The notes below the pieces were generated by a model. The model did not search any database, was not told the origin of the DNA, and saw nothing but the letters and a program-made list of their open reading frames with translations. From Sporosalibacterium faouarense (GTDB taxonomy: Bacteria > Bacillota > Clostridia > Tissierellales > VENL01), in contig NZ_JAETGO010000023.1 of the NCBI RefSeq assembly GCF_016765695.1, positions 31,257 to 95,256 of the forward strand: DNA of 64,000 bases. Direction: 5' to 3'. The translations under genes were made by a program, and so were the position numbers. Position 1 is the stretch's first letter; every line of letters starts with the position of its first letter. This document shows, one piece after another, positions 1 to 7,203 of this stretch.

Positions 1-39
1 TAATAAATATAAAAAAACAAAAAAAATTAAGATAAAAAT

Positions 40-70
40 AAAAAAACTCTGGTTAACCAGAGTTTTTTTA
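40..70 (-). terminator. Intrinsic terminator after the DUF1858 gene
   Basis: Perfect inverted repeat ACTCTGGTT / AACCAGAGT (46-54 / 55-63), flanked by an A run on the left and a T run on the right. It can therefore terminate transcription in either direction; the gene it serves in this window is the leftward DUF1858 gene. Confidence 0.85.
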
Positions 71-81
71 TATATACATAA

Positions 82-279
82 TTAGTCATCTAAACCTTCA
101 TTTAAAGCTACTAATACTTTCTCTAAATCAAGACCATGAACCATAGCAGCTTGCTCAAGGGATTCCATTTGAGATGAAGGACACCCTACACAACCCATAC
201 CGAATCTCATTAATATCTCAGCAGCATCTGATCTGTGTCTTAATATTTCTGAAATAAGCATATCTTTTGTTATAGCCAT
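82..279 (-). CDS. DUF1858 redox disulfide protein
   Basis: A 65-residue protein of the DUF1858 family, also described as the hybrid-cluster-protein-associated redox disulfide domain. The core is an ILRHRSDAAEILMRFGMGC stretch followed by VGCPSS, so two cysteines form a CVGC pair near residues 30-33 that could cycle as a disulfide. The family is small, cytosolic and common in anaerobes; its exact role is not settled. The ATG start has a good AGGAGG. A perfect TGTGA-N6-TCACA palindrome at 339-354 lies about 41 bases upstream of the predicted transcription start, so a Crp/Fnr regulator probably activates it, most simply the one encoded at 7204-7911. Confidence 0.85.
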   Translation of the reverse strand: MAITKDMLISEILRHRSDAAEILMRFGMGCVGCPSSQMESLEQAAMVHGLDLEKVLVALNEGLDD

Positions 280-312
280 CTAAAATCCTCCTTTTAATAC
301 TTTTCATATTTA

Positions 313-318
313 ATAATA
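313..318 (-). promoter_or_regulatory. Predicted -10 box of the DUF1858 promoter
   Basis: On the minus strand a TATTAT hexamer lies here without a recognisable -35 box. That is typical of an activator-dependent promoter. It puts the transcription start near 306. Confidence 0.5.
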
Positions 319-338
319 CCATATTTTCAGTTATTGTG

Positions 339-354
339 TGTGATTAAAGTCACA
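339..354 (-). promoter_or_regulatory. Crp/Fnr-type operator, class II position
   Basis: TGTGATTAAAGTCACA has perfect TGTGA / TCACA half sites. Its centre (346.5) is about 41 bases upstream of the predicted start of the DUF1858 transcript, the usual place for a Crp/Fnr class II activator site. The same half sites recur at 7167-7182 and, imperfectly, at 7907-7922. Confidence 0.75.
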
Positions 355-371
355 TTTATAAATTTTTTTTC

Positions 372-884
372 TTATAGAATATAATTACCCTGAACAAACT
401 TAGCTAAAAGGGTAATATTTACGAGTAGCAAAATGAAAATAACTATAGTAAATAGGGGACTTTTAATTATATGTAAAATAGTATCTCCATTAGGAATCTT
501 AAATATATATTTCCCCATTATATTACTGTAAGTAATTTTAAAATCATCAGAAAGATTATTATTGTCTCCTTGAGTAAAGAAAACTTCATTTGCTATCTCA
601 GTAACTCTATGGGTTACTATTAATCCATCTTTATTGAAAGCTATAATGTCATCAACATCTATAGCATCTATATCTACTTTTTTTATAATTACTAAATCTC
701 CGGCATCAAATTGAGGAGACATACTATCTCCTACAACGGTAAAGAAACTCAAGCCTGCTATCTCATTTGCTTCATTCTTTAATACTAATAAATTATACAT
801 AAAGGAAAGGGATATTATGAAAATCCCGATAATTGCTATTAGTAAAGCAGAAGAAACAATTAATATTGGAATTTTTTTTATCAA
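372..884 (-). CDS. Signal peptidase I, S26B (SipW/ER type)
   Basis: A membrane signal peptidase of about 170 residues that cleaves exported preproteins outside the membrane. It has an N-terminal membrane segment, the Ser motif GDSMSP, the His motif THRV and the downstream GDNNN, followed by a second C-terminal membrane segment. The Ser-His arrangement, with His replacing the Lys of ordinary bacterial enzymes, marks it as the S26B type represented by SipW. An upstream GTG at 893 overlaps the AGAGGTG ribosome site, so the TTG at 884 is the more likely start. It stands alone here, far from the TasA-like substrates at 20.9-34.7 kb, and its substrate cannot be told. Confidence 0.85.
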   Translation of the reverse strand: MIKKIPILIVSSALLIAIIGIFIISLSFMYNLLVLKNEANEIAGLSFFTVVGDSMSPQFDAGDLVIIKKVDIDAIDVDDIIAFNKDGLIVTHRVTEIANEVFFTQGDNNNLSDDFKITYSNIMGKYIFKIPNGDTILHIIKSPLFTIVIFILLLVNITLLAKFVQGNYIL

Positions 885-893
885 TATAAACAC

Positions 894-1127
894 CTCTAGA
901 ATGGTTGCTAATGGAATAATTATTACCAGTAGAATATTCTTTTATACAAGGTAAAAATAACTAATTAATATATATACAATATGATGAAGTATATTCCAAA
1001 ATTTGATTTTACGCATAGATTATAATATTGATAGAGGAGATTAATAACCACATTCATTATCAATTGATAATGAAATTCGAAAAAATATCATTCGCTGAAA
1101 CAAAGTGTAAAAAGCTAAAATAAGTGG
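894..1127. other. Intergenic region with a metal-box-like palindrome
   Basis: AT-rich divergent intergenic region without a credible ORF. A perfect 22-bp palindrome lies at 1053-1074 with arms TTCATTATCAA and TTGATAATGAA. The TGATAAT words resemble those of Fur-family boxes, but here they point away from each other with a 2-base gap, so the assignment to Fur is not secure. It is about 55 bp upstream of the -35 box of the metal exporter gene. Confidence 0.5.
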
Positions 1128-1155
1128 TTGCAAAAAATGATATATTTCATATAAT
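1128..1155 (+). promoter_or_regulatory. Probable sigma-A promoter of the CDF gene
   Basis: TTGCAA, 16 bases, TATAAT. The -10 box lies about 40 bases ahead of the chosen start codon. Confidence 0.55.
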
Positions 1156-1196
1156 ATTAATAGGATGTATTTCAATTGAGAATGGGGTTGATTGAT

Positions 1197-2114
1197 ATGA
1201 AAAGTTTAACAGAAAAAGAACGATACAGGATTGGTAATAAAATAACGTGGATAACTATAATAATAAATGTAATATTAGCAATAGTAAAAGTTGGAGTAGG
1301 TATTATTGCAAACTCTACGGCTATATTGGCTGATGGCATGCATACTATTTCTGATGTGGGTAGTTCAATTGGAATAATAATAGGTCTTTTTATTTCTCAG
1401 AAGCCCGAGGATGAAGAGCATCAGTATGGACATGAAAAAGCAGAATCTATAGCGGGTTTTATTTTAGCTATCCTCTTAGTCGCTGTAGGATTAAAAATAG
1501 GATACTCTACCATAGAAATGATGGTTTCTGGTGATATGAAGGTGCCGGGGCTAATAGCAGCATGGGTTGCAACTGGATCAATTATAGTTAAAGAGTTTCA
1601 GTATAGGGTAGCAATGTATGGAGGAAAAAAGATAAATAGTAGTGCTCTTATAGCTGATGCATGGCATCATAGGTCTGATGCCTTGTCTTCAATAGCAGCT
1701 TTAATAGGAATAATAGGATCTAGATTAGGGTATACATTTCTTGATCCTGTGGCAGGATTTGTAGTTTCAATTATAGTTCTGAAAGTAGGAGTAGAGCTTT
1801 TCATAAAGGGATATAATGAGCTGATGGACAGCTCTATAGAAAAGACTAAACTCCAACAAATAATTTTAGAAATTAAATCCCATGAAGGCATAATAAATAT
1901 AGGCCAAATAAAAACTAGGAAACATGGCTCAAAGGTTTTCTTTGATATTAAAATATGTGTTAAATCTAATATAACAGTGGTTGAGGGACATGAAATAGCT
2001 GAAGAGGTAGAGGACATTGTTTATAAAAATATAGGAGGAGTAAAAGATGTATTAGTTCATGTTAACCCTTGTGAAGATAAGAAAAGATATTCATGTGAGA
2101 TATGTAAAAAATAA
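1197..2114 (+). CDS. Cation diffusion facilitator (CDF) metal exporter
   Basis: A 305-residue integral membrane protein that exports divalent metal ions (Zn, Fe, Mn, Co or similar) in exchange for protons. It carries the family's two metal-site motifs, DGMHTISD in TM2 and DAWHHRSD in TM5, about six membrane segments, and a C-terminal cytoplasmic regulatory domain. The tail is unusual in ending with a short Cys-containing segment, SCEICKK. Two in-frame starts upstream (TTG 1176, ATG 1182) exist, but GGGG at 1184-1187 is well spaced for the ATG at 1197. The metal cannot be read from the sequence; a long palindrome upstream at 1053-1074 suggests metal-responsive control. Confidence 0.9.
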   Translation: MKSLTEKERYRIGNKITWITIIINVILAIVKVGVGIIANSTAILADGMHTISDVGSSIGIIIGLFISQKPEDEEHQYGHEKAESIAGFILAILLVAVGLKIGYSTIEMMVSGDMKVPGLIAAWVATGSIIVKEFQYRVAMYGGKKINSSALIADAWHHRSDALSSIAALIGIIGSRLGYTFLDPVAGFVVSIIVLKVGVELFIKGYNELMDSSIEKTKLQQIILEIKSHEGIINIGQIKTRKHGSKVFFDIKICVKSNITVVEGHEIAEEVEDIVYKNIGGVKDVLVHVNPCEDKKRYSCEICKK

Positions 2115-2164
2115 CTGAAGTTTACTCATGAAATGCTCGAGATAATAATCTTGAGCTAATTATT

Positions 2165-2193
2165 TTGTGTCATATACCCCTATGTGGTATAAT
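2165..2193 (+). promoter_or_regulatory. ccdA promoter with CsoR-type operator in the spacer
   Basis: TTGTGT, exactly 17 bases, TATAAT. The spacer and the start of the -10 hold TACCC-CTATG-TGGTA (2175-2189), an imperfect inverted repeat of the CsoR-family type. A repressor bound there would cover the promoter. A closer match lies before the selenoprotein gene at 4274-4294. Confidence 0.65.
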
Positions 2194-2232
2194 ATACATT
2201 AAATAGACTACTTAATAATAAGGAGGATTAAT

Positions 2233-2919
2233 ATGGGAGATGTTTCAATTCCGATAGCTTTAGTTGCGGGATTCTTATCTTTTTTTTCACCTTGTGTGCT
2301 TCCACTTATTCCAGGATATATAACGTATATTACTGGGACTAGCATGGAAGAAGAGCTAGCAGATAAAAAATTATTTGCCCTTAGAAGAACGATAGGATTT
2401 ATTGTTGGGTTCACATTAATATTTATGATTATGGGAGTATCTGCAAGTTTTGTTGGAAAGTTATTTAATGCATATAAATACTATTTTATAAAAATTAGTG
2501 GTATTCTAATAGTAGTTTTTGGACTAAATATGATGGGTATATTAAAGATAGGACTTTTAAATAGGGAGAAAAGATTTAAGTTACCTAAGATTACAAGTTG
2601 GTTTAGTTCTATCTTAATGGGAATGGCATTTGCTGCTGGTTGGACTCCTTGTATAGGAGCTGTTCTAGGATCTATCTTACTTTATGCTGGAACTACAGCT
2701 ACAGTTGCTAAAGGCGTATATCTATTATTTGCTTATTCTTTGGGATTAGCAGTCCCATTTATCTTAACTGCATTACTTATAAACAAATTCAGCAAATTTT
2801 TGGTTAAGTCTGAAAGAATTATGCCAATAATTATGAAAGTAAGTGGAGGACTTATTATCATATTAGGAATGTTAATTTTTTTTGACAAGATGTATATAAT
2901 TGCTAATTGGTTTATCTAA
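2233..2919 (+). CDS. ccdA: CcdA-type transmembrane thiol electron carrier
   Basis: A 228-residue CcdA/DsbD-beta family protein with six membrane segments. It moves reducing equivalents from cytoplasmic thioredoxin to thiol-disulfide proteins outside the membrane. The two conserved cysteines are visible in FFSPCVLPLIPGY and GWTPCIGAVLGS. It is preceded by an AAGGAGG site and is the first gene of a tight operon with a thioredoxin-like lipoprotein and an Lgt-like protein, so the outer partner is probably that lipoprotein. The CsoR-type operator in its promoter suggests control by copper or sulfane sulfur. Confidence 0.92.
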   Translation: MGDVSIPIALVAGFLSFFSPCVLPLIPGYITYITGTSMEEELADKKLFALRRTIGFIVGFTLIFMIMGVSASFVGKLFNAYKYYFIKISGILIVVFGLNMMGILKIGLLNREKRFKLPKITSWFSSILMGMAFAAGWTPCIGAVLGSILLYAGTTATVAKGVYLLFAYSLGLAVPFILTALLINKFSKFLVKSERIMPIIMKVSGGLIIILGMLIFFDKMYIIANWFI

Positions 2920-2947
2920 ATTTTTATATAAAGGAGTGAGGTCTAAT

Positions 2948-3565
2948 ATGAAGAGAAGCGTACTTTTTAAGTCTATATTAACATTAGTATTAATAGTTTC
3001 TTTAATAGCCTTGTCTGCATGTGATGGTGATACACAAGATAAAGATTTAAATATGGAAGATGAACAGAATGAGGATAATATGGATGTTGATAATAGTGAA
3101 GAAGAAAATCAAGATTCTGAAGAAGAAGAGAGTGATGGTTATTTCCAGCTGGAAATAGGCAAAGAGCTTCCTAATTTCCAATTTGAAAATCTTCAGGGTG
3201 AAATGGTGTCGTTAGAAGATCAAAGGGGAAAAAATGTTCTAGTAAATATATGGGCAACGACTTGTCACTTTTGTAGAGGGGAAATGGATGATTTTCAGAA
3301 ATATTATTCTGAATATAAGGATGAAAATTTTACTATATTAGCTGTTGATGTAGGAGAGCCTTTAAAGCAAGTTAAAGAATATATAGAAGAAAATAGTTAT
3401 GACTTTCCAGTACTATTAGATCAGGAAGGAGAGTTATATTTTAAATACGGACTTCAAGGAGTCCCTACATCAATAATTGTTGATAAAGAGGGGATCATTA
3501 GGGGAATTAGACTCGGAGCTATGGAATACCCTGAACTCAAGCAAAGATTTGATGCTTTACAATGA
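2948..3565 (+). CDS. TlpA/ResA-like thioredoxin lipoprotein
   Basis: A 205-residue exported thiol-disulfide protein. It has a lipoprotein signal ending in LSAC, an acidic linker of about 50 residues rich in Asp, Glu and Asn, then a thioredoxin-fold domain with the redox motif CHFC (WATTCHFCRGE) and the cis-Pro region GVPTS. It should be anchored by lipid outside the membrane and receive electrons from the CcdA protein just upstream. A longer ORF beginning at 2900 overlaps ccdA and lacks a ribosome site; the ATG at 2948 follows AGGAGTGAGG. Substrates could be cytochromes, copper proteins or other extracytoplasmic thiols. Confidence 0.9.
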   Translation: MKRSVLFKSILTLVLIVSLIALSACDGDTQDKDLNMEDEQNEDNMDVDNSEEENQDSEEEESDGYFQLEIGKELPNFQFENLQGEMVSLEDQRGKNVLVNIWATTCHFCRGEMDDFQKYYSEYKDENFTILAVDVGEPLKQVKEYIEENSYDFPVLLDQEGELYFKYGLQGVPTSIIVDKEGIIRGIRLGAMEYPELKQRFDALQ

Positions 3566-4200
3566 AGCTTAGAATAAATCCTTATATATTCATATATAAG
3601 TCTATAGGAATAACTTGGTTTGTATTTTTCACTGTTTTATCAATTATATTAAGTTACTTAATTATTAAGAAAAGAGCTAAACATACTACAATCTCCCAGC
3701 AAAGAGTTGAGGATACATTCTTTCTGATTATATTAGTTGGTTTTATAGGTGCTAGAATAACTTACGTACTAATAAATCTAAATGTATATATGGATAGCTT
3801 ATCCTATGTTTTTAAACTTTCTCATTATAATTTAAGCCTAGGTGGCGGAGTTTTATTTGGATTATTTACTATTTGGTTTGTTTCTAAAATGCAAAATATA
3901 TCTTTTCAAGAACTCTTAAAAATATTCACACCACCTTTCTATATTTCAATGGCAATAGGGATATGGACTATGTTATTTGATGGTGTAATGATAGGAGAAG
4001 AATACAGTGGTATATTCTCCTTTAACTATTTAGGTGGAAATAGACATTTAGTCACATTATATTTGACATTGCTGTTTATAGTATCGCTAATATTAGAGTT
4101 GAAGAAGATTAAGAAGATATCATATAAATTTAGATCATTACTGATTCTGATTGTAACTATTCTTTTATATTATCTAATTAAGAATATTTTCACTCTATAG
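3562..4200 (+). CDS. Divergent Lgt-like membrane protein
   Basis: A 212-residue polytopic membrane protein whose start overlaps the stop codon of the redoxin lipoprotein. GFIGARITYVL and SLGGGVLFGL resemble prolipoprotein diacylglyceryl transferase (Lgt), and GEEYSG followed by NRHLVTLYL echoes its GExxG and RHPxQLYE region. However, the Lgt signature RxGNFxNxE is not preserved: the corresponding stretch reads LFDGVMIGEEYSG, without the Arg. It is also shorter than typical Lgt. It may be a specialised Lgt relative serving the adjacent lipoprotein, or a membrane protein that has lost that chemistry. I am sure of the gene and less sure of the activity. Confidence 0.7.
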   Translation: MKLRINPYIFIYKSIGITWFVFFTVLSIILSYLIIKKRAKHTTISQQRVEDTFFLIILVGFIGARITYVLINLNVYMDSLSYVFKLSHYNLSLGGGVLFGLFTIWFVSKMQNISFQELLKIFTPPFYISMAIGIWTMLFDGVMIGEEYSGIFSFNYLGGNRHLVTLYLTLLFIVSLILELKKIKKISYKFRSLLILIVTILLYYLIKNIFTL

Positions 4201-4231
4201 AGAATATTTTCATATAATAAAAAGAAACCCT

Positions 4232-4260
4232 TTGACTTAAAGTAAAATATATAATACAAT
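4232..4260 (+). promoter_or_regulatory. Sigma-A promoter of the selenoprotein gene
   Basis: TTGACT, 17 bases, TACAAT, close to consensus. The CsoR-type palindrome at 4274-4294 follows directly, covering the start of the transcript. Confidence 0.75.
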
Positions 4261-4273
4261 ATAGATAAATCCA

Positions 4274-4294
4274 ATATACCCTTGGGGGGTATAT
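4274..4294 (+). promoter_or_regulatory. CsoR-type operator
   Basis: Inverted repeat ATATACCC-TTGGG-GGGTATAT, with core TACCCTTGGGGGGTA. It is very similar in layout to the TACCC-N5-GGGTA sites known for CsoR-family repressors. It lies between the promoter and the ribosome site of the selenoprotein gene. Confidence 0.7.
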
Positions 4295-4315
4295 GAAATC
4301 AAAAGGAGGGTTATT

Positions 4316-4615
4316 GTGAAAATAAATGTTAGTGATATAGCTAATAAAGAGTTGAAAAAAATACTTGAGAAAAAAGATACAAATGGCAAAGGGTTAAGAC
4401 TATATATATCAGGTTTTGGTTGAGGCGGTCCATCCTTTGGATTAGCTCTGGATGAGCTTAAAGATAACGATGTAAAAAATGTTGTAGGAGACTTAGAGTT
4501 TATAGTAGATAATGATTTGGTTGACCAATATAAAGAGTTTAGTGTTGACTATTTAAATGACTGGCTACGAAAAGGATTTAGAATTTCTGCCGGTGGAAGT
4601 ACTGGCGGTTGCTAA
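4316..4615 (+). CDS. HesB-like selenoprotein (in-frame UGA = Sec)
   Basis: A 99-residue HesB/IscA-related protein interrupted by an in-frame TGA at 4421-4423 that must be read as selenocysteine (residue 36). The context is SGFG-U-GGPSFGLALDE, which corresponds to the first Cys of IscA-type proteins and agrees with the known family of HesB-like selenoproteins. The C-terminus ends in GGSTGGC, giving a likely Sec/Cys pair. Start is GTG after AAGGAGGG. The frame is open on both sides of the TGA with normal codon use, ruling out a random stop. It stands alone between its own promoter and terminator. The role is unknown; an IscA-like fold suggests metal, Fe-S or redox chemistry. Confidence 0.88.
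4424..4460 (+). promoter_or_regulatory. Candidate bacterial SECIS hairpin
   Basis: Just 3' of the UGA codon, CATCC (4431-4435) can pair with GGATG (4450-4454) around a 14-base loop; an alternative ATCC-TTT-GGAT hairpin uses 4432-4442. A bacterial SECIS must lie at this place, but which fold is used cannot be decided by eye. Confidence 0.45.
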
Positions 4616-4634
4616 GTAAAAAAATAATTTGAAA

Positions 4635-4686
4635 GCATTAAAAAAGTAGGAGTATAACTCTAGTTATACTCCTACTTTTTTAATGC
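4635..4686 (+). terminator. Intrinsic terminator after the selenoprotein gene
   Basis: A perfect inverted repeat with arms of 24 to 25 bases (core AAGTAGGAGTATAACT) and A/T runs on both sides. It closes the selenoprotein transcript and insulates the sporulation operon that follows. Confidence 0.9.
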
Positions 4687-4763
4687 ATAGAATTCTATAG
4701 GAGTAATAAAGATAGAATTGTCATCATATTTTATATAAAATCTATATAGGTAAGGTGAAAGTA

Positions 4764-5102
4764 ATGACTAATTTTTGGAGCAATCTAATATATAACTTTT
4801 TAATTGCCTTTGGAGTAATTCTTGGGGCTAGTGTTTTAGCTGGTATGGGTGCTATATTTAATAATCATCCTCCTATGAAAACTATGCTTAATGTGGCTAG
4901 ATCCATAAAAATTTGGGCAGTAGCCGTTGCATTGGGGGGGACAGTTACTTCATTTGAAGCTATAGATCAAGGTCTATGGAAAGGAGAGATAAAATCTGTT
5001 GTTAAGCAGCTAGCGTATATATTAGTAGCCTTAGTAGGAGCCAATGTTGGATACAGTTTAATAAAGTTAATACAGAGGTGTAGAGATTTATGGATAGATT
5101 AA
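4764..5102 (+). CDS. ytrH: Sporulation membrane protein YtrH
   Basis: A 112-residue membrane protein of the YtrH family, which in Bacillus is made in the mother cell under sigma-E and is needed for efficient sporulation. The conserved pattern ASVLAGMGAIFNNHPPMKTM, a central amphipathic stretch and a Gly-rich membrane segment are visible. The ATG at 4764 follows AAGGTGA with good spacing; a GTG at 4755 lies inside that site. It overlaps the next gene by 13 bases, the same pairing with ytrI as in Bacillus. Confidence 0.85.
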   Translation: MTNFWSNLIYNFLIAFGVILGASVLAGMGAIFNNHPPMKTMLNVARSIKIWAVAVALGGTVTSFEAIDQGLWKGEIKSVVKQLAYILVALVGANVGYSLIKLIQRCRDLWID

Positions 5103-5548
5103 CTAGAAATGTATTGAAGTATATAACTACACTTACCTTAGGAATATTAATAGGAATGGTTATTGGAAGTATAAGCTTCAGTATATTTATAAGCTATAGA
5201 ATCGATGAGTATCTAAAGGAAATAACTTATTTAAACACAATAATAGAAGACAAAGATGTAAGGTTAAAAAAGCTAGAGGAATCTATAAATAATAGAAAGT
5301 TTATTCTAGAAAAAATAGGAATCAACTTAGTATACGAAGGTGATGAAATTGATAAACTAACTTTAGAAAAACATATTAAGCAAAAATATAGTAACCTTAT
5401 AGGTAAGGAAGTTAGGACTATAGATATAGAGATGGTAGCGGAGGTAATAGACAATAGAATTATGAAAATAGAAGATGAAGAATTCAAGCTAAAGGTGGAG
5501 AAAGTACTATTAGCTGAAGAATTAAAGATATGGGTGAAAGTTAATTAA
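5090..5548 (+). CDS. YtrI-like sporulation membrane protein
   Basis: A 152-residue protein with one N-terminal membrane segment (residues 12-35) followed by a predicted coiled coil (about 40-70) and a mixed charged domain. The similarity to YtrI is weak by eye and rests mainly on topology and on its overlap with ytrH, its partner in Bacillus. An AGAGGTG ribosome site sits 9 bases ahead of the ATG. Confidence 0.65.
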   Translation: MDRLTRNVLKYITTLTLGILIGMVIGSISFSIFISYRIDEYLKEITYLNTIIEDKDVRLKKLEESINNRKFILEKIGINLVYEGDEIDKLTLEKHIKQKYSNLIGKEVRTIDIEMVAEVIDNRIMKIEDEEFKLKVEKVLLAEELKIWVKVN

Positions 5549-5617
5549 TCAAAAATTTCCATGATTAAATTCCTAGCATATGGATATATATCAACTAGCG
5601 CAGAATGGAGGGTTACC

Positions 5618-6196
5618 ATGGAAAGTATATGGAAAAAAGATGTAAGGAGAAAAATGATAGATAAAAGAAAAAAACTCAATAAAAGCGAACTCGAAAAGTT
5701 GAGTGATAGAATAATTGAAGTACTAACTAAGCTTCCTGTGTTTAAGCAAAGTAAAAATGTGATGCTATACTTAAGCTTTAACAATGAAGTAGATAGTTTT
5801 AAATTAATTAACTATTGCCTGGGGAATATGAAGAGAGTAATTGTACCTTATTGTAAATCTAAAGGCAAGGAAATAATACCTACTGAAATACAGGATGTAA
5901 AAACTGAATTAGTTAAAAGTAATTTTGGATATTTAGAGCCCAAACCAGAGTACATTAGACCAGTCAATTTAGATGATATTGATATAATAATAATCCCAGG
6001 GCTAGCATTTGATAAAAGATGTTTCAGAATAGGATATGGAGCAGGATACTATGATAGATTTTTAGCAAAGGTTAATAAAGAGATACCCAAAGTAGGAGTG
6101 GCATTTGACTTTCAAATAATTGGAGCATCTCAAATGGAGAAATTTGATATACCTTTAGACTATGTAATAACTGAAAAAAGGATAATAGTAAGATGA
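5618..6196 (+). CDS. 5-formyltetrahydrofolate cyclo-ligase
   Basis: A 192-residue cytosolic enzyme converting 5-formyl-THF to 5,10-methenyl-THF with ATP. Family features are the N-terminal Lys/Arg-rich helix KDVRRKMIDKRKKL, the central IIIPGLAFDKRCFRIGYGAGYYDRFL block that binds nucleotide and folate, and the terminal DYVITEKRI. The upstream frame extends to 5561, but GGAGGG at 5608-5613 fits the ATG at 5618. It is followed by a bidirectional terminator. Confidence 0.93.
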   Translation: MESIWKKDVRRKMIDKRKKLNKSELEKLSDRIIEVLTKLPVFKQSKNVMLYLSFNNEVDSFKLINYCLGNMKRVIVPYCKSKGKEIIPTEIQDVKTELVKSNFGYLEPKPEYIRPVNLDDIDIIIIPGLAFDKRCFRIGYGAGYYDRFLAKVNKEIPKVGVAFDFQIIGASQMEKFDIPLDYVITEKRIIVR

Positions 6197-6240
6197 TAAA
6201 AAGGTAGTAACTGATAGAAACTAGCTACTACCTTTTTTAT
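6197..6240. terminator. Bidirectional intrinsic terminator
   Basis: AAGGTAGTA (6201-6209) pairs with TACTACCTT (6226-6234), with A and T runs outside. It lies between convergent genes. Confidence 0.85.
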
Positions 6241-6244
6241 TGAT

Positions 6245-6907
6245 TTATTTTTTGAAAATTTTATGTTTAAAGCCTTGTTGGCCGTCAATATCTTCGATAG
6301 AAACTTGATATTTAAATTCTGGATTTGCTTCATTAACAAAAGACTCGGTCCATACTCTTCTTAAATCATACATTTTTTCAGGGTCTACACCAGCTTCTTT
6401 CCAATACCTGATATGTAGACATTGGACTTGTTTATACTCTAGATAGTCATCTTCAACTTCAGTAACATTATTAGCATTATCACAGGGCATGCCATCCAAA
6501 ATGTAATTATTGAGAACTTTATAAATACCTTCAGCTGATGATACATCATAATTATTGCTAGCATCTTTTCCACATTTGCTTCCATGATCTTCGTAAACTG
6601 ATGTAGATAAAAGAACTCCATTTGTACCATATTTTTTAAATAAATCGCCTAGAATAGATGCCTGTCTTGTTTCTACTATTTCGATTTTTCCTTGTAGCCA
6701 ACCATGTATATTGTCAGTGTCTATTATCTCTTCTAAAGGTTTTTCTGGTAAGGGATCACCATACTTATCTCTATTGTCTTTCACTATTTCATCAATTTCA
6801 TCACCATATTCTGATTTAAATCTATCTACTAATTCCCTTTCTAAATTTTCATGTAAAGTAATTTTATTAAATAGCCAATGGTGAATCGGGCCTAAAAATC
6901 TACTCAT
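6245..6907 (-). CDS. Conserved hypothetical protein, anaerobe type
   Basis: A 220-residue soluble protein that I recognise only as a type seen in Clostridia. It begins MSRFLGPIHHWLFNKI, contains KIEIVETRQASILGDLF, and has a C-terminal half with conserved-looking DGMPCDNAN and QCLHIRYWKEAG segments, so Cys and His residues could bind a metal or take part in thiol chemistry. No signal peptide or membrane segment is seen. The frame is open for 32 more codons upstream but the ATG at 6907 follows GGAGG. It is divergent to the Crp/Fnr regulator gene, with about 300 bases between them. The function is unknown. Confidence 0.7.
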   Translation of the reverse strand: MSRFLGPIHHWLFNKITLHENLERELVDRFKSEYGDEIDEIVKDNRDKYGDPLPEKPLEEIIDTDNIHGWLQGKIEIVETRQASILGDLFKKYGTNGVLLSTSVYEDHGSKCGKDASNNYDVSSAEGIYKVLNNYILDGMPCDNANNVTEVEDDYLEYKQVQCLHIRYWKEAGVDPEKMYDLRRVWTESFVNEANPEFKYQVSIEDIDGQQGFKHKIFKK

Positions 6908-6989
6908 TGTAATAACTCCTCCTTTTAAGTTATAATGTAAACATAAAAATAATGTACTCATGCAAAAATAACTATATACTCGTATATAC

Positions 6990-7045
6990 TGAGAAAATTG
7001 CATAATTAATATTGAATCAAGAAAATGTAATGATGAATTTCTTCA
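6990..7045. repeat. Degenerate palindromic repeat, TGAGGAAATT family
   Basis: Begins TGAGAAAATTGCATA and ends AATTTCTTCA, which is an imperfect inverse. The left end differs by one base from the repeat at 43586-43628. See also 12464-12509 and 13021-13095. Confidence 0.45.
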
Positions 7046-7096
7046 TTATTATATTTTGTTAGTTTAAAAAAAAGATGCATTTAAAACTAAAATATA

Positions 7097-7125
7097 TTAA
7101 CTGCTCAATATATTTTTATTATAAT
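7097..7125 (+). promoter_or_regulatory. Probable promoter of the Crp/Fnr gene
   Basis: TTAACT, 17 bases, TATAAT. The predicted start near 7132 puts the palindrome at 7167-7182 downstream of it, a repressing position. Confidence 0.5.
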
Positions 7126-7166
7126 TAAGTTATTTAAAAGTATATATTAAACAAATCACGAAAAGA

Positions 7167-7182
7167 TGTGATTAATATCACA
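7167..7182 (+). promoter_or_regulatory. Crp/Fnr-type operator in the regulator's own leader
   Basis: TGTGATTAATATCACA, a perfect 16-bp palindrome 22 bases before the start codon of the regulator gene. It suggests autoregulation, most likely repression. Confidence 0.75.
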
Positions 7183-7203
7183 TTTTAGAGGGGGATTAAT
7201 TTA

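Noticed and set aside
4421..4423. TGA as a true stop or frameshift in the HesB-like gene
   Set aside because: The frame continues with family-matching sequence on both sides and the UGA lies exactly where known HesB-like selenoproteins carry Sec.
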